A stretch of 64,000 bases of DNA from Catonia carolina (Eukaryota > Arthropoda > Insecta > Hemiptera > Achilidae), in NCBI GenBank assembly GCA_035578175.1, contig JAQMRL010000007.1:52475227-52539226 (forward strand), read 5' to 3'. The translations under genes and the position numbers were made by a program. The stretch's first letter is position 1. Each line of letters begins with the position of its first letter. The notes beneath the pieces were generated by a model, which did no database searches, was not told the origin of the DNA, and saw nothing but the letters and a program-made list of their open reading frames with translations. Positions 31,976 through 43,737 of the stretch are shown here, one piece after another.

Positions 31976-33522
31976 GATAATATTGTAATTATTTGGACAA
32001 AAATGACACAAAAGTTGCTGAATTTTTAATTAGCTTTAATTTTTTATAATAACATAAATAATATGGGCTCATTTTATTTTAATTCTTTTTAAATTTAAAA
32101 TTTACGTATGTCATAAAGCCTACGTTACTCAAGAAATTCTAATATTTTCACCAGAGAAAGAGTATTTATGAAATTGGTTTCTAAGATTACCTCGTACAAA
32201 CAAACAAACGTAACTTTTTTTAAATATTAATCAGGATTTACTCTTTATCTTCTCTGTTTTGTACTTTGCTACCGTATCTTGCAAAAGGGAAACTTGTTGA
32301 AACAAATGTTTTGCTTCCAAAAGTGTACTAGAAGAAGAATGAAAAATATTCCAAACTTGTTAAATTTTCTACACAGAATTCAACATTCATTCGTCATTGT
32401 ATATTTTCGAGGTGGTGAATATACCACTAATGTCAGTAATGAATTAAGAGTTTAGCGTTGTTGAAAATGCTGATTAATTCTGAGCTTTTAATTAATTGAC
32501 TAAATCTTACGCCACAATGACATGTAGAGCGCTCACAAAAATGAATATGAGTATACGATATAAATCTTCATGTAGAGGTAACACATCTTGTATGTCTTGC
32601 CTTGTCAGGTGCAAACATGTAATTTGGTAGATTGCGTGGGTATCGAGCAAAGAGTGATATAGTGAGGCAAAGAGATTTTTGAGAGAAATTACTTTACTTA
32701 TCACAAGATCGACGGGCCAAGCAGCGTAAATTTAAGGGGTTACTATACCTCGAAAATTGAAAAAAATTGATTTTCCTAATTTTAGTGCCATTGCCTTCTG
32801 TATCTTTTTCTGTGTAATTAGATATAAAAATTATAACTGTACGATGAAAATTACGGAAGCTGTGCAGATTTTTTTTAAGTAATGTTTTGACCAGAATTTC
32901 TTTTAATTGAGTTAATCTGTGGAAACAACTAAGAGTCGCGATATTCAAAGAACACAGAAAGCTGAGAAGGCAATGGAAAGTGTGTCAAATGAAGCAAAAC
33001 AAGAGAAAAAAAGAGAAAATTATTTGACGAAAAATAACAGTCCCGTGAGGATCAATATTATGGTGCAGGCTGATTTTAGATTAAGTAAAACTTTACAGCT
33101 CATTTCCCGCAAATTAACTTTTTTCCATAAAGATACAGTTTTCTCAAAAACTATTTGACTTTGAAGGTTGAAATTTTTTGAGCATGTTTCCCAGTATAAT
33201 TGTGACATATGTTACTAGAATCACTGCAGTATTATTACTAAGTTCGAAATAAAATAAAAAATTCTACAAAAAAGAAATTAATTTTTCTTGCATTTTTCAA
33301 AAACATTCTCGAAATGGTATCGCAAGCTCTATACAGTATTAATGATTCTAATACCAGAGCTTAAAAAGATGTCGTAGAAAAGGCAAAAAAAAATTAAAGT
33401 CCTAACTCTTAGCGGTTTCTTAGAAACGTGTATTACATAAAAAGAGTTCAATTTAACATGGGTTAGATAGGAGGTATAATGCTCCCCTTAACTTCAAAAC
33501 ATTAATGAAACTAAAGGAAAAA
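31974..33522. other. AT-rich stretch with one short dispersed repeat
   Basis: The inverted partner of the 8869 repeat (ACCTCGTACAAACAAACAAA) is at about 32190-32210. Short frames at 32507-33208 show no motif. Nothing else is seen. Confidence 0.45.
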
Positions 33523-34509
33523 ACTGGTGTAAAACACTCACACAACTTTCTCTTGCCAATGGAAATAATGACCAATATAACCTAACATTAGTTATAAAAC
33601 ATTAGAAATAAACAAAAAAAGTAACCTCAAAAAACATAACCTATTTTAATCATGAGTGAATGACGCAAAATGAAAATCAACCTCAGTTTAGCTTAAAAAT
33701 ACAGAAAATCACTCTTTCACGCTAAAATAGGCTCTGTAGAGAAAAATTATTTAAATAAAAGTTGCAGATCTTTTTATTTCCTATAAAATTGATTATATAC
33801 ACTTTTGTCGTAAAATGCATTCTAAGCCCGAAATCTTAAAAAATCGATTTTTCACACGTTTTCGTGAGGAAAAAACAGAAAATCGGTAATTACTGCTAAA
33901 CTAAGCGTTATACAAAAATTGTTTGCTATAAAGTTGTACGTTTTAAAATTTTCTACAACTTTTATTATAAATACATTTTTGCGCTAAAATGCATATTAAA
34001 GCCTTAATCTTAAAGAAACAAATTTTTTACGTAAAAACAGCCTCACCAAGAATTTTAGCAAACATGGCGCCGCCTATCCCCTATCTTGTGGAGCATAAAA
34101 AATTTAGTAAACCAGGCGATTTTTAAAGAAATCGTACGACCAGTTTTTGAGAAAATCGCAAAAAAGTGAAAAATTACACGAATAAGCTACTACTTCTGGT
34201 TGACCGATTTTGATGAAAATTTTCGTGTCGGGTCCGGTAGTGGTATGTAACTTAAGTTTCAAGTTTCAAGTTCGTACGATGTTCCGTTCTTGAGATATTC
34301 TGTTCACACACACACGCGCGCGCGCGCGCACACACACGCGCACACACACGCGCGCGCGCACACACACACACACAACCCAATCGCTAAAACCATGTTTTTT
34401 TGGGTTCAGGAGGTCTGAAAACGTGTAGATCCGGTAAAAACTCGATTTCAAAAAATCGACATGAAAACAATACTTTCCTTTCTATATATTCAAATAGGCA
34501 AGAGAAAGT
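33523..34509 (-). mobile_element. HLE1 copy 14 (full length, subfamily B)
   Basis: Both ends are present. The microsatellite (about 34307-34374) is a compound CA/CG tract in which blocks of CACACA alternate with GCGCGC. There is a 3-bp duplication in GGCGCCGCC at about 34067. Confidence 0.88.
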
Positions 34510-34659
34510 AAAAATAGAGCACGTATATTGTGACACACATACCATTTATCGAAAACAATTTCCTGATCAAAAACTCAATTTATCATAACTATATTGTTTG
34601 GAACGCACATTTTTTCAATATATTTTTAATGTAGATTTTGTTTACCTTTAAATACAGAG

Positions 34660-35310
34660 ATCGAATGAGAAAACAGAGACTTACTCTTATCAATGTAAAA
34701 AATGAAAATTTTAACCTATGTTTAATCATTATTAAACAATGTAAAATTAAATATATAACATAATTTTAATCATGAGTTAATTAAGGTAAATAAAAACCAA
34801 CGTCTGTTCACCTTAAAAGTACGGGAAATCACTAATTGACGCCGAAATAGGCAGTGTAGAAAAAAAAATTTTAAATAAAAGTTGTAGATTTTTTAATATC
34901 TATAACTTTAACTAATAGCTACACTTTTGTTGTAAAAAGCCTAGTAAGGGCGTAATCTTAACACATCCATTTTTTACCGATTTCGATAACAAAAATATAC
35001 AGAAAATCACTAATTGTTAAAATAAGCGTCGTGGAAAGATGATTGTAATAAGAGTTGCAGGATTTTAAATTTTCTGCTATTTTAATTGTATACTCTTTTA
35101 CCCTAAAATGTACAGTATATTAAAGCCATACTCTTAAAAGCAAACATTTTTTTATTATGAAAACATAGTCACCCAAGAATTGCAACAGAAATGGCACTTA
35201 AGCTAACTTTTAGAGCTCAAGAAATGTATTAAATGAGAAAATCGCATGAAAGTGAAAAATAGCACGATTAAACTACTACTTCCGATGAAAATGTCCGTGT
35301 CGAATTTTTT
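34660..35310 (-). mobile_element. HLE1 copy 15 (old), left part, split by copy 16
   Basis: Diverged HLE1 text runs from ACAGAGACTTACTCTTATCAATG to CTTCCGATGAAAATGTCCGTG, where it is interrupted in a T run by copy 16. It continues at 36468-36615 (AGTAATAGGCCTACCTAACT, GGAACGGAATATTTCAATA, then CAAACCAATTTGGTAAAACG). The CA tract is reduced to a few bases. Confidence 0.75.
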
Positions 35311-35611
35311 ACTTTCTCTTGCCTACATGAATATATAGGAAGGAAAGTATTGTTTTCATGTCGATTTTAAGAAATCGAGTTTTCACCGGATCTATACGTT
35401 TTCAGACCCCCAGAACCCAAAAAACATGTTTTTAGCGATTGGTCTGTGTGTCTGTGTGTGTGTGCGCGCGCGCGCGCGCGTGCGTGCGTGCGTAAGTGCG
35501 TGCGTGCGTAAGCGTTTGTGTGTGTGTATGTGTGTGTGTGTGCGCGCGCGCGTGCGCGCGTAAGTGCGTGCGTGCGTAAGCGTTTGTGTGTGTGCGTGCG
35601 TGCGTGCGTGC

Positions 35612-35686
<75 letters not shown>

Positions 35687-36467
35687 CATAATATCTCAAG
35701 AACGGAACATTGTACGAACTTGAAACTTGAAGCTTAAGTTACATACTACTACCGGACCTGACACGAACATTTTCATCAAAATCGGTCAACCGGAAGTAGT
35801 AGTTTATTCGTATAATTTTTCACTTTTTTGCGATTTTTTCAAAAACTGGTCCTACGATTTTTTTAAAAATCGCCTGGTTTACTAATTTTTTTTATGCTCT
35901 ACAAGATAGGGTAGGCGTTATGTTTGCTGAAATTCTGGGTGAGGCTGTTTTTACGTAAAAACATAGTTTTCTTAAGATTACGGCTTTAATATGCAATTTA
36001 GAGAAACAATTTATATAATAAAAGTTGTAGAGAATCAAAAATTCTACAACTTTTATTTCAAACATTTTTTTGTATAACGCTTAGTTTAGCAGTAATTAGC
36101 AATTTTCTGATTTTTTCTCACGAAAACGTGTGAAAAATCGATTTTTTTAAGATTTCGGCCTTAAAATGCATTTTATAACAAAAGTGTACATAATAAATTT
36201 TATAGGAAATAAAAAGATCTACAACTTTTATTTAAAGCATTTTTCTCTAAAGAGCCTAGTTCAGTGTGAAAGAATGATTTTCCGTATTTTTAAGCTGAAC
36301 TGAGTTTGATTTTCATTTTGCGTCTTTCAGTCATGATTAAAATAAGGTTATATTTTTAGAGATTAGTTTTTTGTTTATTTATAATGTTTTATTAGATACT
36401 AATGTTAGGTTATATTGTTAATTACTTGCATTGGCAAGAGAAAGTTGTGTGAGTGTTTCACACCAGA
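35311..36467 (+). mobile_element. HLE1 copy 16 (full length, nested in copy 15)
   Basis: This is the longest copy (1157 bp), because the microsatellite has grown to about 245 bp (35443-35684). It is a complex of GT, GC and GCGT blocks with a duplicated segment TGCGTGCGTAAGCGTTTGTG. The ends are intact (ACTTTCTCTTGCC ... CACACCAGA). The interior is subfamily B. Confidence 0.9.
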
Positions 36468-36615
36468 TTTTTAGTAATAGGCCTACCTAACTTCAATTTT
36501 GAGTTTCAACTTCGAAACTAAGGAACGGAATATTTCAATATTCCGTTTTTGAAATATTTTGTTCGTACACAAACCAATTTGGTAAAACGTGTTTTTTTTT
36601 TTTGGTTCAATATTT
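36468..36615 (-). mobile_element. HLE1 copy 15, right part
   Basis: Continuation of the element interrupted at 35310. It includes the block GAACGGAATATTT...GAAATATTTTGTTCG and the start of the conserved 5' block, then ends without the terminal 13-mer. Confidence 0.7.
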
Positions 36616-36775
36616 AATACTAAGAAGAATGTTAAAAATAAAGGGGAAGTATACTTGCAAACTTAAAAAATTATTTGCTGAAAATTTTGGTAAATATTAC
36701 TGAATCTTTTATCCCGTGAAATATTAATTTATTATTAATACAGTTTTTACAGTTAAATAAACCATTAAAGAAAAA

Positions 36776-37730
36776 TCTGGTGTGAAACACTCACACAACT
36801 TTCTCTTGCCAATACAAATAATTTACACAATATAACCTAGCATTAGTAATAAAACATTAAAAATAAACAAAAAACTAACCTCAAAAAACATAACCTTATT
36901 TTAATCACGAGTGAAAGACGCAAAATTAAAATCGACCTGTTTGGCTTAAAAATACGGAAAATCACTCTTTCACACTAAACTAGGCTCCGTAGAGAAAAAT
37001 GCTAAAAATAAAAGTTATAGATCTCTTAATTTCCTATAAATTTGGTTATATACACTTTTGTCGTAAAATGCATACTAAGGCCGAAATATTGAAAAAATCG
37101 ATTTTTCTAACGTTTTCGTGAGAAGAAAACAGAAATTTGCTAATTACCTTAACTAAGCGTTATACAAAAAAATGTTTGAAATAAAAGTTGTAGAATTTTT
37201 AATTCTCTACAACTTTAGTTATATACATTTTGCGGTAAAATGTATACTTAAGCCGCAATCTTAAAGAAAAATAATTGTTTTACGTAGAAAAAGCCACACC
37301 AAGAATTTAGGCAACCCTGGCGTCTACCCTATCTTGTAGAGCATAAAAAGTTTAGTAAATGAGGCGATTTTTAAAAACATCGTAGGACCAGTTTTTGATA
37401 AAATCGCAAAAAAATTAAAAATTACACGAATAAACTACTCTTTCCGGTTGACCGATTTTGATGAAAATGTTCGTGTCGGGTCCGATAGTGATATGCAACT
37501 TAAGTTTCAAGTTTGTACGATGTTCCGTTCTTGAGAATTCTGTTCACACACCCACATACACACACATACACGCACGCACGCACGCACGCACGCACAGACT
37601 TATCGTTAAAAACATGGTTTTTGGGTTCAGGGGGTCTGAAAACGTGTAGATCCGGTGAAAACTCGATTTCGAAAAATTGACATGAAAACAATACTTTCCT
37701 TCCTATATATTCATATAGGCAAGAGAAAGT
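36776..37730 (-). mobile_element. HLE1 copy 17 (full length, subfamily B)
   Basis: Intact ends, 955 bp. The tract (about 37547-37596) is CACATA-like followed by pure GCAC repeats. Few other changes. Confidence 0.9.
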
Positions 37731-37769
37731 AAAAATAATCTTAAAGAATAAATAACCCTACAAATAAAT

Positions 37770-38110
37770 ATGGAAGTTCTTCTTAGCGTGCCTATCCGCT
37801 TTGGCTGTTGGCGATCATCATCGCTAACCTAACCCTTTTCGCCGCTATTCGAAAAACTGCGGAGTTCTTCCCAAATCAGGCCCTTAAATTGGCAAGCCAG
37901 GTAAGTTTTCTTCGGCCAGGAGGTCGCGTTCCTTCTATCCGTCCTTGCAGAATGTGCTGGAGTATTTCATACCTTTCCGGATTTCTCATGATAAATGTCC
38001 GAGATATTGAGGTTTACGACACTTGGTAATGTTAGTCACCTCAAGGTCCTTATTCATCCTCTGCAGGAATTTCACGTTGGGAACCTCCGCGTCCACGGTA
38101 TCTCCAAGAT
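37770..38110 (-). pseudogene. LINE reverse transcriptase C-terminal fragment
   Basis: On the minus strand the segment 37801-37920 reads PGRRKLTWLANLRA, a stop in place of Trp, FGKNSAVFRIAAKRVRLAMM and IANSQ. Upstream (about 37925-38035) in other frames are KPQYLGH and MRNPERYEILQHILQGRIEG. These are the standard closing segments of a group of insect non-LTR retrotransposons whose endonuclease half resembles 40380-41270. At least one stop and one frameshift are present, and nothing of the RT core is left. Confidence 0.75.
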
Positions 38111-38949
38111 CCGCCTTCGAGACTGCTGGGAATCGGGAAGGTAAAGAGTTAGTTACGAGAAAAGAATTTCATACTTATATGCAAAAATTAAGATTTAAAT
38201 TCGCAAACAAATTGTTTCCTGTTTTGTAACTAACTCAAGGTAAGCTTACAAAATTTATAGGTAAACCTTATTACAAAAAAAAATATATTCCAATCTTTTC
38301 CTTGCAATTTATATTTTTTAAACTTCCTATTAACAAAGATGCTAGTATATTTAACTCAATTAAAATCATATATCTCATTAACCTTAAAGAGGGAAATACC
38401 TCTTACCTTTAAAAAGTTTTAAAATATCGGATACATCGTATTTTGCACTTTTGTACACCTTGTTTATGAAAGAAAATAACTTGATCGATCTTCTGTCTTA
38501 ACTATGAATTGTAAACAAACAAAATTGATATGGATTGGAGTACACTTGAGGCAAATCAAATTTTTCCAGTCGAGGTGTGTCAACAGAAGTGAATGATAGG
38601 TTTCCATGTCACTTGCAAGTTTTGTAACTTGATAAACTGTTTGTTTCTGTGAAATAGTAAACAAAATATTTAAAAAATAAACAAATTAAATCGGGAATAT
38701 TGTTAACAAAAAATATAAAAATAATACTGACAAAAATTATCCAATTTTCCTTGATTTTTGGGCGTTAGATCGCAACCTGGGAAAATGTTAATTAATCTAA
38801 TTAATAGGTCTAAAATAATTCATTAATGGAATCAAACTATTGAAATTTTACACCTTAAAGAATAAAATGGAACTGAGGATTATATTTCATGGAATAAATC
38901 TGTAGGTTTATGTTCTCCATAGTGCTAACAATTATTAATATTACACATC
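38111..38949. other. AT-rich stretch, nothing recognised
   Basis: No supported features; short frames here show no motif. Confidence 0.5.
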
Positions 38950-39024
38950 TAGAGATTTCTAGAGAAAATTCGACACGAAAACACAACTTTCCTTACCTAT
39001 ATTTCATATTGGGCAAGAAGAAGT
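38950..39024 (-). mobile_element. HLE1 5'-terminal fragment
   Basis: Only the last 75 bp of the 5' end remain: TCGACACGAAAACACAACTT, a TTTCATATT hairpin remnant and GGGCAAGAAGAAGT. Confidence 0.6.
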
Positions 39025-39164
39025 GAAAAATGTTTACAACGGAATAATAATTAATCACAATTTTGTAAAGTTTAATTGTTATCTTCCTAAATGTAAAAAA
39101 TATTGTTTTTAGGGGAACTTACTTTTCAAAAATGAATTGCGAGCTGTACACCAAGAAGGCGTGA

Positions 39165-39338
39165 TTTTTTTTTTTTTTTAACGTCCGACTGTTCTGCAAT
39201 TACTGCTAATGCAGACGGTGAAGGATGAAATGATTTTTTTTGTAACGTATGAAAAGATGCCGTGCCTGAATGGGACTCGAACCCAAGACCGCATGATGAG
39301 AGGCGAGCACGTTACCAACTGCGCCAATGCGGCCGGCG
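39165..39338 (-). mobile_element. tRNA-derived SINE, family S2, copy 1
   Basis: On the minus strand the tRNA head begins GGCCGCATTGGCGCAGTTGG with a clear A box and a B box GGTTCGAGTCC (39273-39283). A body follows with GTCTGCATTAGCAGTAATTG and GTCGGACGTT, then a run of 14 A. It is flanked by an 11-bp duplication AGAAGGCGTGA (39154-39164, 39339-39349), as expected for LINE-driven retroposition. It could be mistaken for a tRNA gene, but the anticodon stem does not pair well. Confidence 0.9.
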
Positions 39339-39429
39339 AGAAGGCGTGAGCAGTCAGGTGGAAACCAAAGTTGTATACTATATAGATACAACTAGAGTGA
39401 GGTAACAACGTTAGAACAATACGTATTCT

Positions 39430-40020
39430 GACAATACCTAAAGTTCTTTAAGTGTTGTTCCGAAATTCTCTAGCAGGACTGAGTTTCTAGAAATGTTAAT
39501 GTAAATAATAGTAGCTAATAAATCGGTTTATTTCCCAGAAATTATTAGAAATATGTATAAATGGTTATTATAGGCTTATTATTTTGATAACTACCTGAGA
39601 AGGGTTGGTTAATCTATTTACATAATTAATTTTCTTGTAATGGTGATGTAGTGTGACTCAGATATAATATCTTTGCCTTTTGTTCATCCAGAACCCGACA
39701 GTAAAACTTTGTATTTTTAATATTGTACCAAAAATCTTTGTTCATCTCGTTATTTCCATAGCTTAGGCATATACGCACGCCCGCTTTGGTCTCGAGTTAT
39801 CTCAACGAGTGAATTTTGTGAAGTTAAAAGCATTTATGTACCAGGTAGCAGTTTACGTTTTGTGAAAAGGTCCAAATCGTAACTGTGTATGGTATAATTA
39901 GTTTTACTCGTACGTATGATTCAGTTATATTAAGTCCAAAATAATGTTGGTACGAGTTAAGTTGTTTTAACGTCATTAATTTATTATAATTAGTTTATTA
40001 TAAATAAAGCCATCATAAAA
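39430..40020 (+). repeat. About 580-bp repeat, copy 1 (pair with 43738)
   Basis: It matches 43738-44274 in order: GACAATACCTAAA, TGTTGTTCC, CTAGCAGGA, CATAGCTTAGGCAT, GGTCTCGAGTT, GAAAAGGTCCA and TATAATTAGTTTATTATAAA. It directly precedes a LINE endonuclease relic, so it may be that element's 5' region, or an unrelated repeat. The text AATAAAGCC at its end is the empty site for solo LTR 2. Confidence 0.6.
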
Positions 40021-40379
40021 TTTTGGGACCTTTTTCTTGTTCAACTACTTTCTCTACATCATAAGTCAAAAAGAAGGTGCTTGCTTCCACGTGGTGCGGC
40101 TGGATACCGCAGTTAACTTTATGTTAAGTTATCGAGTGAACTGAAACGGAGTTTAACAACCATCGACAACAACGGACAACTTCACAACCATCAAATTCAT
40201 ACCTCAGCTAACTTCTAAGTCTCAAAGGCCTAGTCGTACACTCGGAAGCAGGCACACAGGTTGATTACCTTGACAATCTAATATGGAAAGTCTTCTACGC
40301 AATATTCCACCATTGGTTCAAAAACACACAAAAGAACCTAAAAGACTGTCACTTAAAAGACTCAGATCGTCGGAGTATC

Positions 40380-41270
40380 TGAACGGATTAGACGATAAAC
40401 GGCAAAACTGAAATAAGAAATTTTCTTGCTTTGGAACGTATATCGTAAACTCACTGCTAGAACTTGGGAAACTTAAAACTCTAACTGAAATTTTGGATAA
40501 AAATAATATTTTACTCTTAGGGCAACAAGAAATGAAAAACACGACAAGAGATGCATTCGAATCACAAGGTTACAGGATTTCCAATGGAATACTGGGACCA
40601 AAGGTTATGGCTAACGCTCCGCAATCTGGTAGATCCGCTACTAGTTTTATAATTAGCCTAAAAATTATAGGTTCTATATTAATTTCAATTCGATGTCTCC
40701 GAGATTAGCAACATTAACTTTTAAAACTGGAACGAAAACTTAAACTATCATTAACGGGTATTCTTCAAAAAATGACCCAACAGAATCAAGGAACGTAAGC
40801 CAAACGTAGAAAATTTTTGGTATCAGTTTGATCTTACATTTTCGAAAATTCCAAAACATCATGTCAGAATCCTAATCGATTGAACTATAATGCACAACTT
40901 GGCAGAGAACGCAAATTTAGAAACATAACTGGCAAATATGCTTCTCATAAATTCACCAACAAAAACAGGATCAGACTCGTTGAAGTTTGTAATTTGCATA
41001 GGCCTAATTTAATTTATAAATCAATTTACTTTCGCAAAAGTACCAACTATAAAACATAAAAAACATCCGGACTGGCATGAGGGCGAATGTCAACTTGATC
41101 ATGTCTGCATGGATCGAAATTTTCATAAAGAAATTTTTCATATTAAGATTTTATGCGGTACCGATACTGGATCTGACCATTACACGGTTAAAATTAAAAT
41201 TAAATTGACTCCTTTTAAACTAAAACCGAAAGCAAAACAAACTTTAATAAAATTCTACATTCTGAAAACT
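40380..41270 (+). pseudogene. LINE endonuclease relic (RTE-like or related group)
   Basis: Three pieces of an apurinic-type endonuclease are visible in order. About 40491-40590 has DKNNILLLGQQEMK and ESQGYRISNG, where the Glu of QE is catalytic. About 40900-41040 has FRNITGKYASHKFTNKNRIR followed by VEVCNL. About 41090-41240 has QLDHVCMD, then TGSDHYTVKIKIKL with the final Asp-His pair. The pieces are in different frames, so it is dead. The wording is that of LINE proteins often annotated as craniofacial development protein 2-like in insects. No RT follows. Confidence 0.75.
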
Positions 41271-41282
41271 AAGCTAATACAA

Positions 41283-41325
41283 AGGGGTCTGAAACCGTGT
41301 ATTTACGGTGAAAAGTGAATTGATT
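41283..41325 (-). mobile_element. Tiny HLE1 fragment
   Basis: AAAGGGGTCTGAAACCGTGT and TTACGGTGAAAAG correspond to the HLE1 conserved 5' block. Only about 40 bp. Confidence 0.45.
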
Positions 41326-41899
41326 ATATATATACTATTAATTAAAAATATATAATTGGTTCCTTTGAAGGATATATTTTAGTCAATTTGACTAAAACGT
41401 TACTTTGTTTATTTGTATTTCATTTAGTCATTTATTTGTTTTTCGTTAGATACTTTTTAGAAAGTAAAAAATGTTGACCGGAACTAGTTCAGTAGGAGCT
41501 GAGACCATAGGCGTACTCAACAAAACCCCCCGATCCTTTTAATTAAATTTATTTACTTCAAAGTTATTATTGTTAATCTTATCGAAGTAAAAGAAATAAT
41601 ATTCATTTTAACATCATCTTGCAAATGAGGTGTGACAAGAAGCAATAAATCAGTTGTATTCCAGCTATTTCATTTTGTTTGACGTCATCAAATAATAAGA
41701 AATACACTTACATTTTAGTCAAATATAATGAAACAAACCTAATAGCAGTATAATCGGTAAATAAATTCATGGTTTACTAAAAATATTAACAGAATTACAT
41801 GAAACAAATTTTCCGCATTTCTTATAAAAATATAATCAATGACAAATAGTTATAACATTCCATAAATAAAAGGTCATAAAAAATATTTAGTATTAAGGA
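41326..41899. other. AT-rich stretch, nothing recognised
   Basis: No features supported. Confidence 0.5.
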
Positions 41900-41910
41900 C
41901 AGAAGTACGA

Positions 41911-42073
41911 ATTTTATAGTGCCAGGAAAATATTGTGAGTTCCTACTGAAAAATACCAGGTATTTTCCGCTAGGTATTGCTGAAAAATACCAGCCTATTT
42001 GGTGTTTTCTAACATTTTATAATCTACCCATAACTTGGCTATTTTTCTGAGATAGCTTACTGATTTTTTTTGG
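41911..42073. repeat. 148-bp inverted duplicate of a piggyBac-like end
   Basis: Bases 41915-42062 are the reverse complement of 42741-42887, with only two or three differences. The duplicated piece is flanked by an 11-bp direct repeat CAGAAGTACGA (41900-41910 and 42074-42084), so it looks inserted. It lacks the CCCTTA terminus and TTAA, so it is not an independent piggyBac copy. Confidence 0.85.
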
Positions 42074-42219
42074 CAGAAGTACGAGCTGATTTTGTTTAGA
42101 ACCAATTAGAAGGGTATTTATATGGAAACATAATAATCATTAAATTGTTTCCTACGGTGACATTTATTCCGGGTTCTTTCAGGATCTATTTATTTATAAA
42201 TAACAAAACTTCCCTTTAA

Positions 42220-42891
42220 CCCTTACAGTGCCAGTGTCCTAATACTAGGATGTCAGCAGTTCGACCAAAAAATGCCTGCGTCATTTTATTAGTACGTTGA
42301 CTAACCTAAATTTTATTTCACAACACATGACAATAATCAGTAAGAAATGTAGGCCTAGATCACAAAAAATGTAGATTTTGTTACGAGTGTAATAATTACT
42401 AATTAATTATTAATTAATATTATTATTAATATTGATTGAAAAACTTCATATTGATTAAAGGAACTAAAAATTGAATTGTCAAAATTTTAATCGCAGTATT
42501 TTTATATTTTACCATACTTAATGATTTTTGGTGACTTTGTACATACTTAAATTGTGTTTTAAGTGCTACAAGTGAAGTTGGGTAACGTAGTTTTAAAGTG
42601 TTTTTTTTAAATTAAAAAGGAAGTTTCCACAAAAAATTTATTATAAGTAGAAATTTTTATTTTTTAAATTGCAAGAAATATGTTACAAGGTAAATATCAT
42701 ACGAGTACAAGATCAATTCATTATAAAAAAACGAAAAAAACAGTAAGCTATCTCAGAAAAATAGCCAAGTTATGGGTAGATTATAAAATGTTAGAAAACA
42801 CCAAATAGGCTGGTATTTTTCAGCAATACCTAGCAGAAAATACCTGGTATTTTTCAGTAGGAACTCAAATATTTTCCTGGCACTATAAGGG
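42220..42891. mobile_element. piggyBac-like MITE
   Basis: This 672-bp non-coding element is flanked by TTAA on both sides (42216-42219, 42892-42895). Terminal inverted repeats CCCTTACAGTGCCAG and, from the right, CCCTTATAGTGCCAG differ at one base. TTAA duplication and a CCC start are the piggyBac signature. Its right 150 bp are the source or partner of the inverted duplicate at 41911. No transposase is present. Confidence 0.8.
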
Positions 42892-43737
42892 TTAAATTTG
42901 ATAATAAATAATTATTTACAAATTAGTTACTTACATTAATTATTACAGTTATAACATAAGCAAAATTCTTTCGCGTAAAATACTGAACAAGACACTCACT
43001 GGAAACATTTGGGCACTATGCGCCCAAACTTCTAGGGCTCCGATCCACCTACCTTTCTGAAGGCAAGTTATAAGTCCGCGCGAAGCGCTAACGCAATAAT
43101 TTGTATTTATAACAGCTATATTATTACATGGGTTTCTTCTAATTTCTCATTCACAAAATTGTATGTCCACAGTTAGGCAATCTAAAGGTTCATGAGGTTT
43201 TCCATTTTTCCAAGCAGACAGAAAATATAACAATCTGAATTACACAGAAAGTCTAATTTCAGACTTCTGTAAATTTTTCAAGTAATCTGATCATTACAAA
43301 GTGCTGGAAATTATTCCTTAACAAATTTTAGGAGGAACGAAAACTATGTGTCTAGTCAATGAATATACATTTCAAAAAGTTTGTAAACCTTGTATGTGTG
43401 AGAATTTGAGCCTTTAATACATTTTAAATCATAACGATAAAGGAATGACCTTTGTACTGCTATTAGTGAAGTACTGACTTGAAGTACTGCCTTTAGTCAT
43501 ATTCCCCATTACATTATACAAAGAGCTTAACAAACATAATCCGTATTGCATTAAGTAAAACATGATCAATTTTAATTTATTAAAATAATTTTGATAAATT
43601 TTTGTTATAGAGGAATTAAATAACATCAAATAATCATTTGCCATAATATTAATGTTTTTGTTACTAATAAGTTCGCCAGCAAAGCGAGTGCTATTTACAG
43701 TTGATTTATAAAATAAAATGTTTCTTAAATTGCATTG
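42892..43737. other. Stretch without recognised features
   Basis: The 104-codon minus frame at 43429-43743 has no family motif and is interleaved with the start of the next repeat, so I do not call it a gene. Confidence 0.45.

Noticed and set aside
35367..35699. 110-codon His/Thr-rich frame on the minus strand
   Set aside because: Pure translation of a CA/CG microsatellite.
39178..39408. Possible functional tRNA gene on the minus strand
   Set aside because: Body, A-tail, 11-bp target duplication and a second copy show it is a SINE; the anticodon stem pairs poorly.
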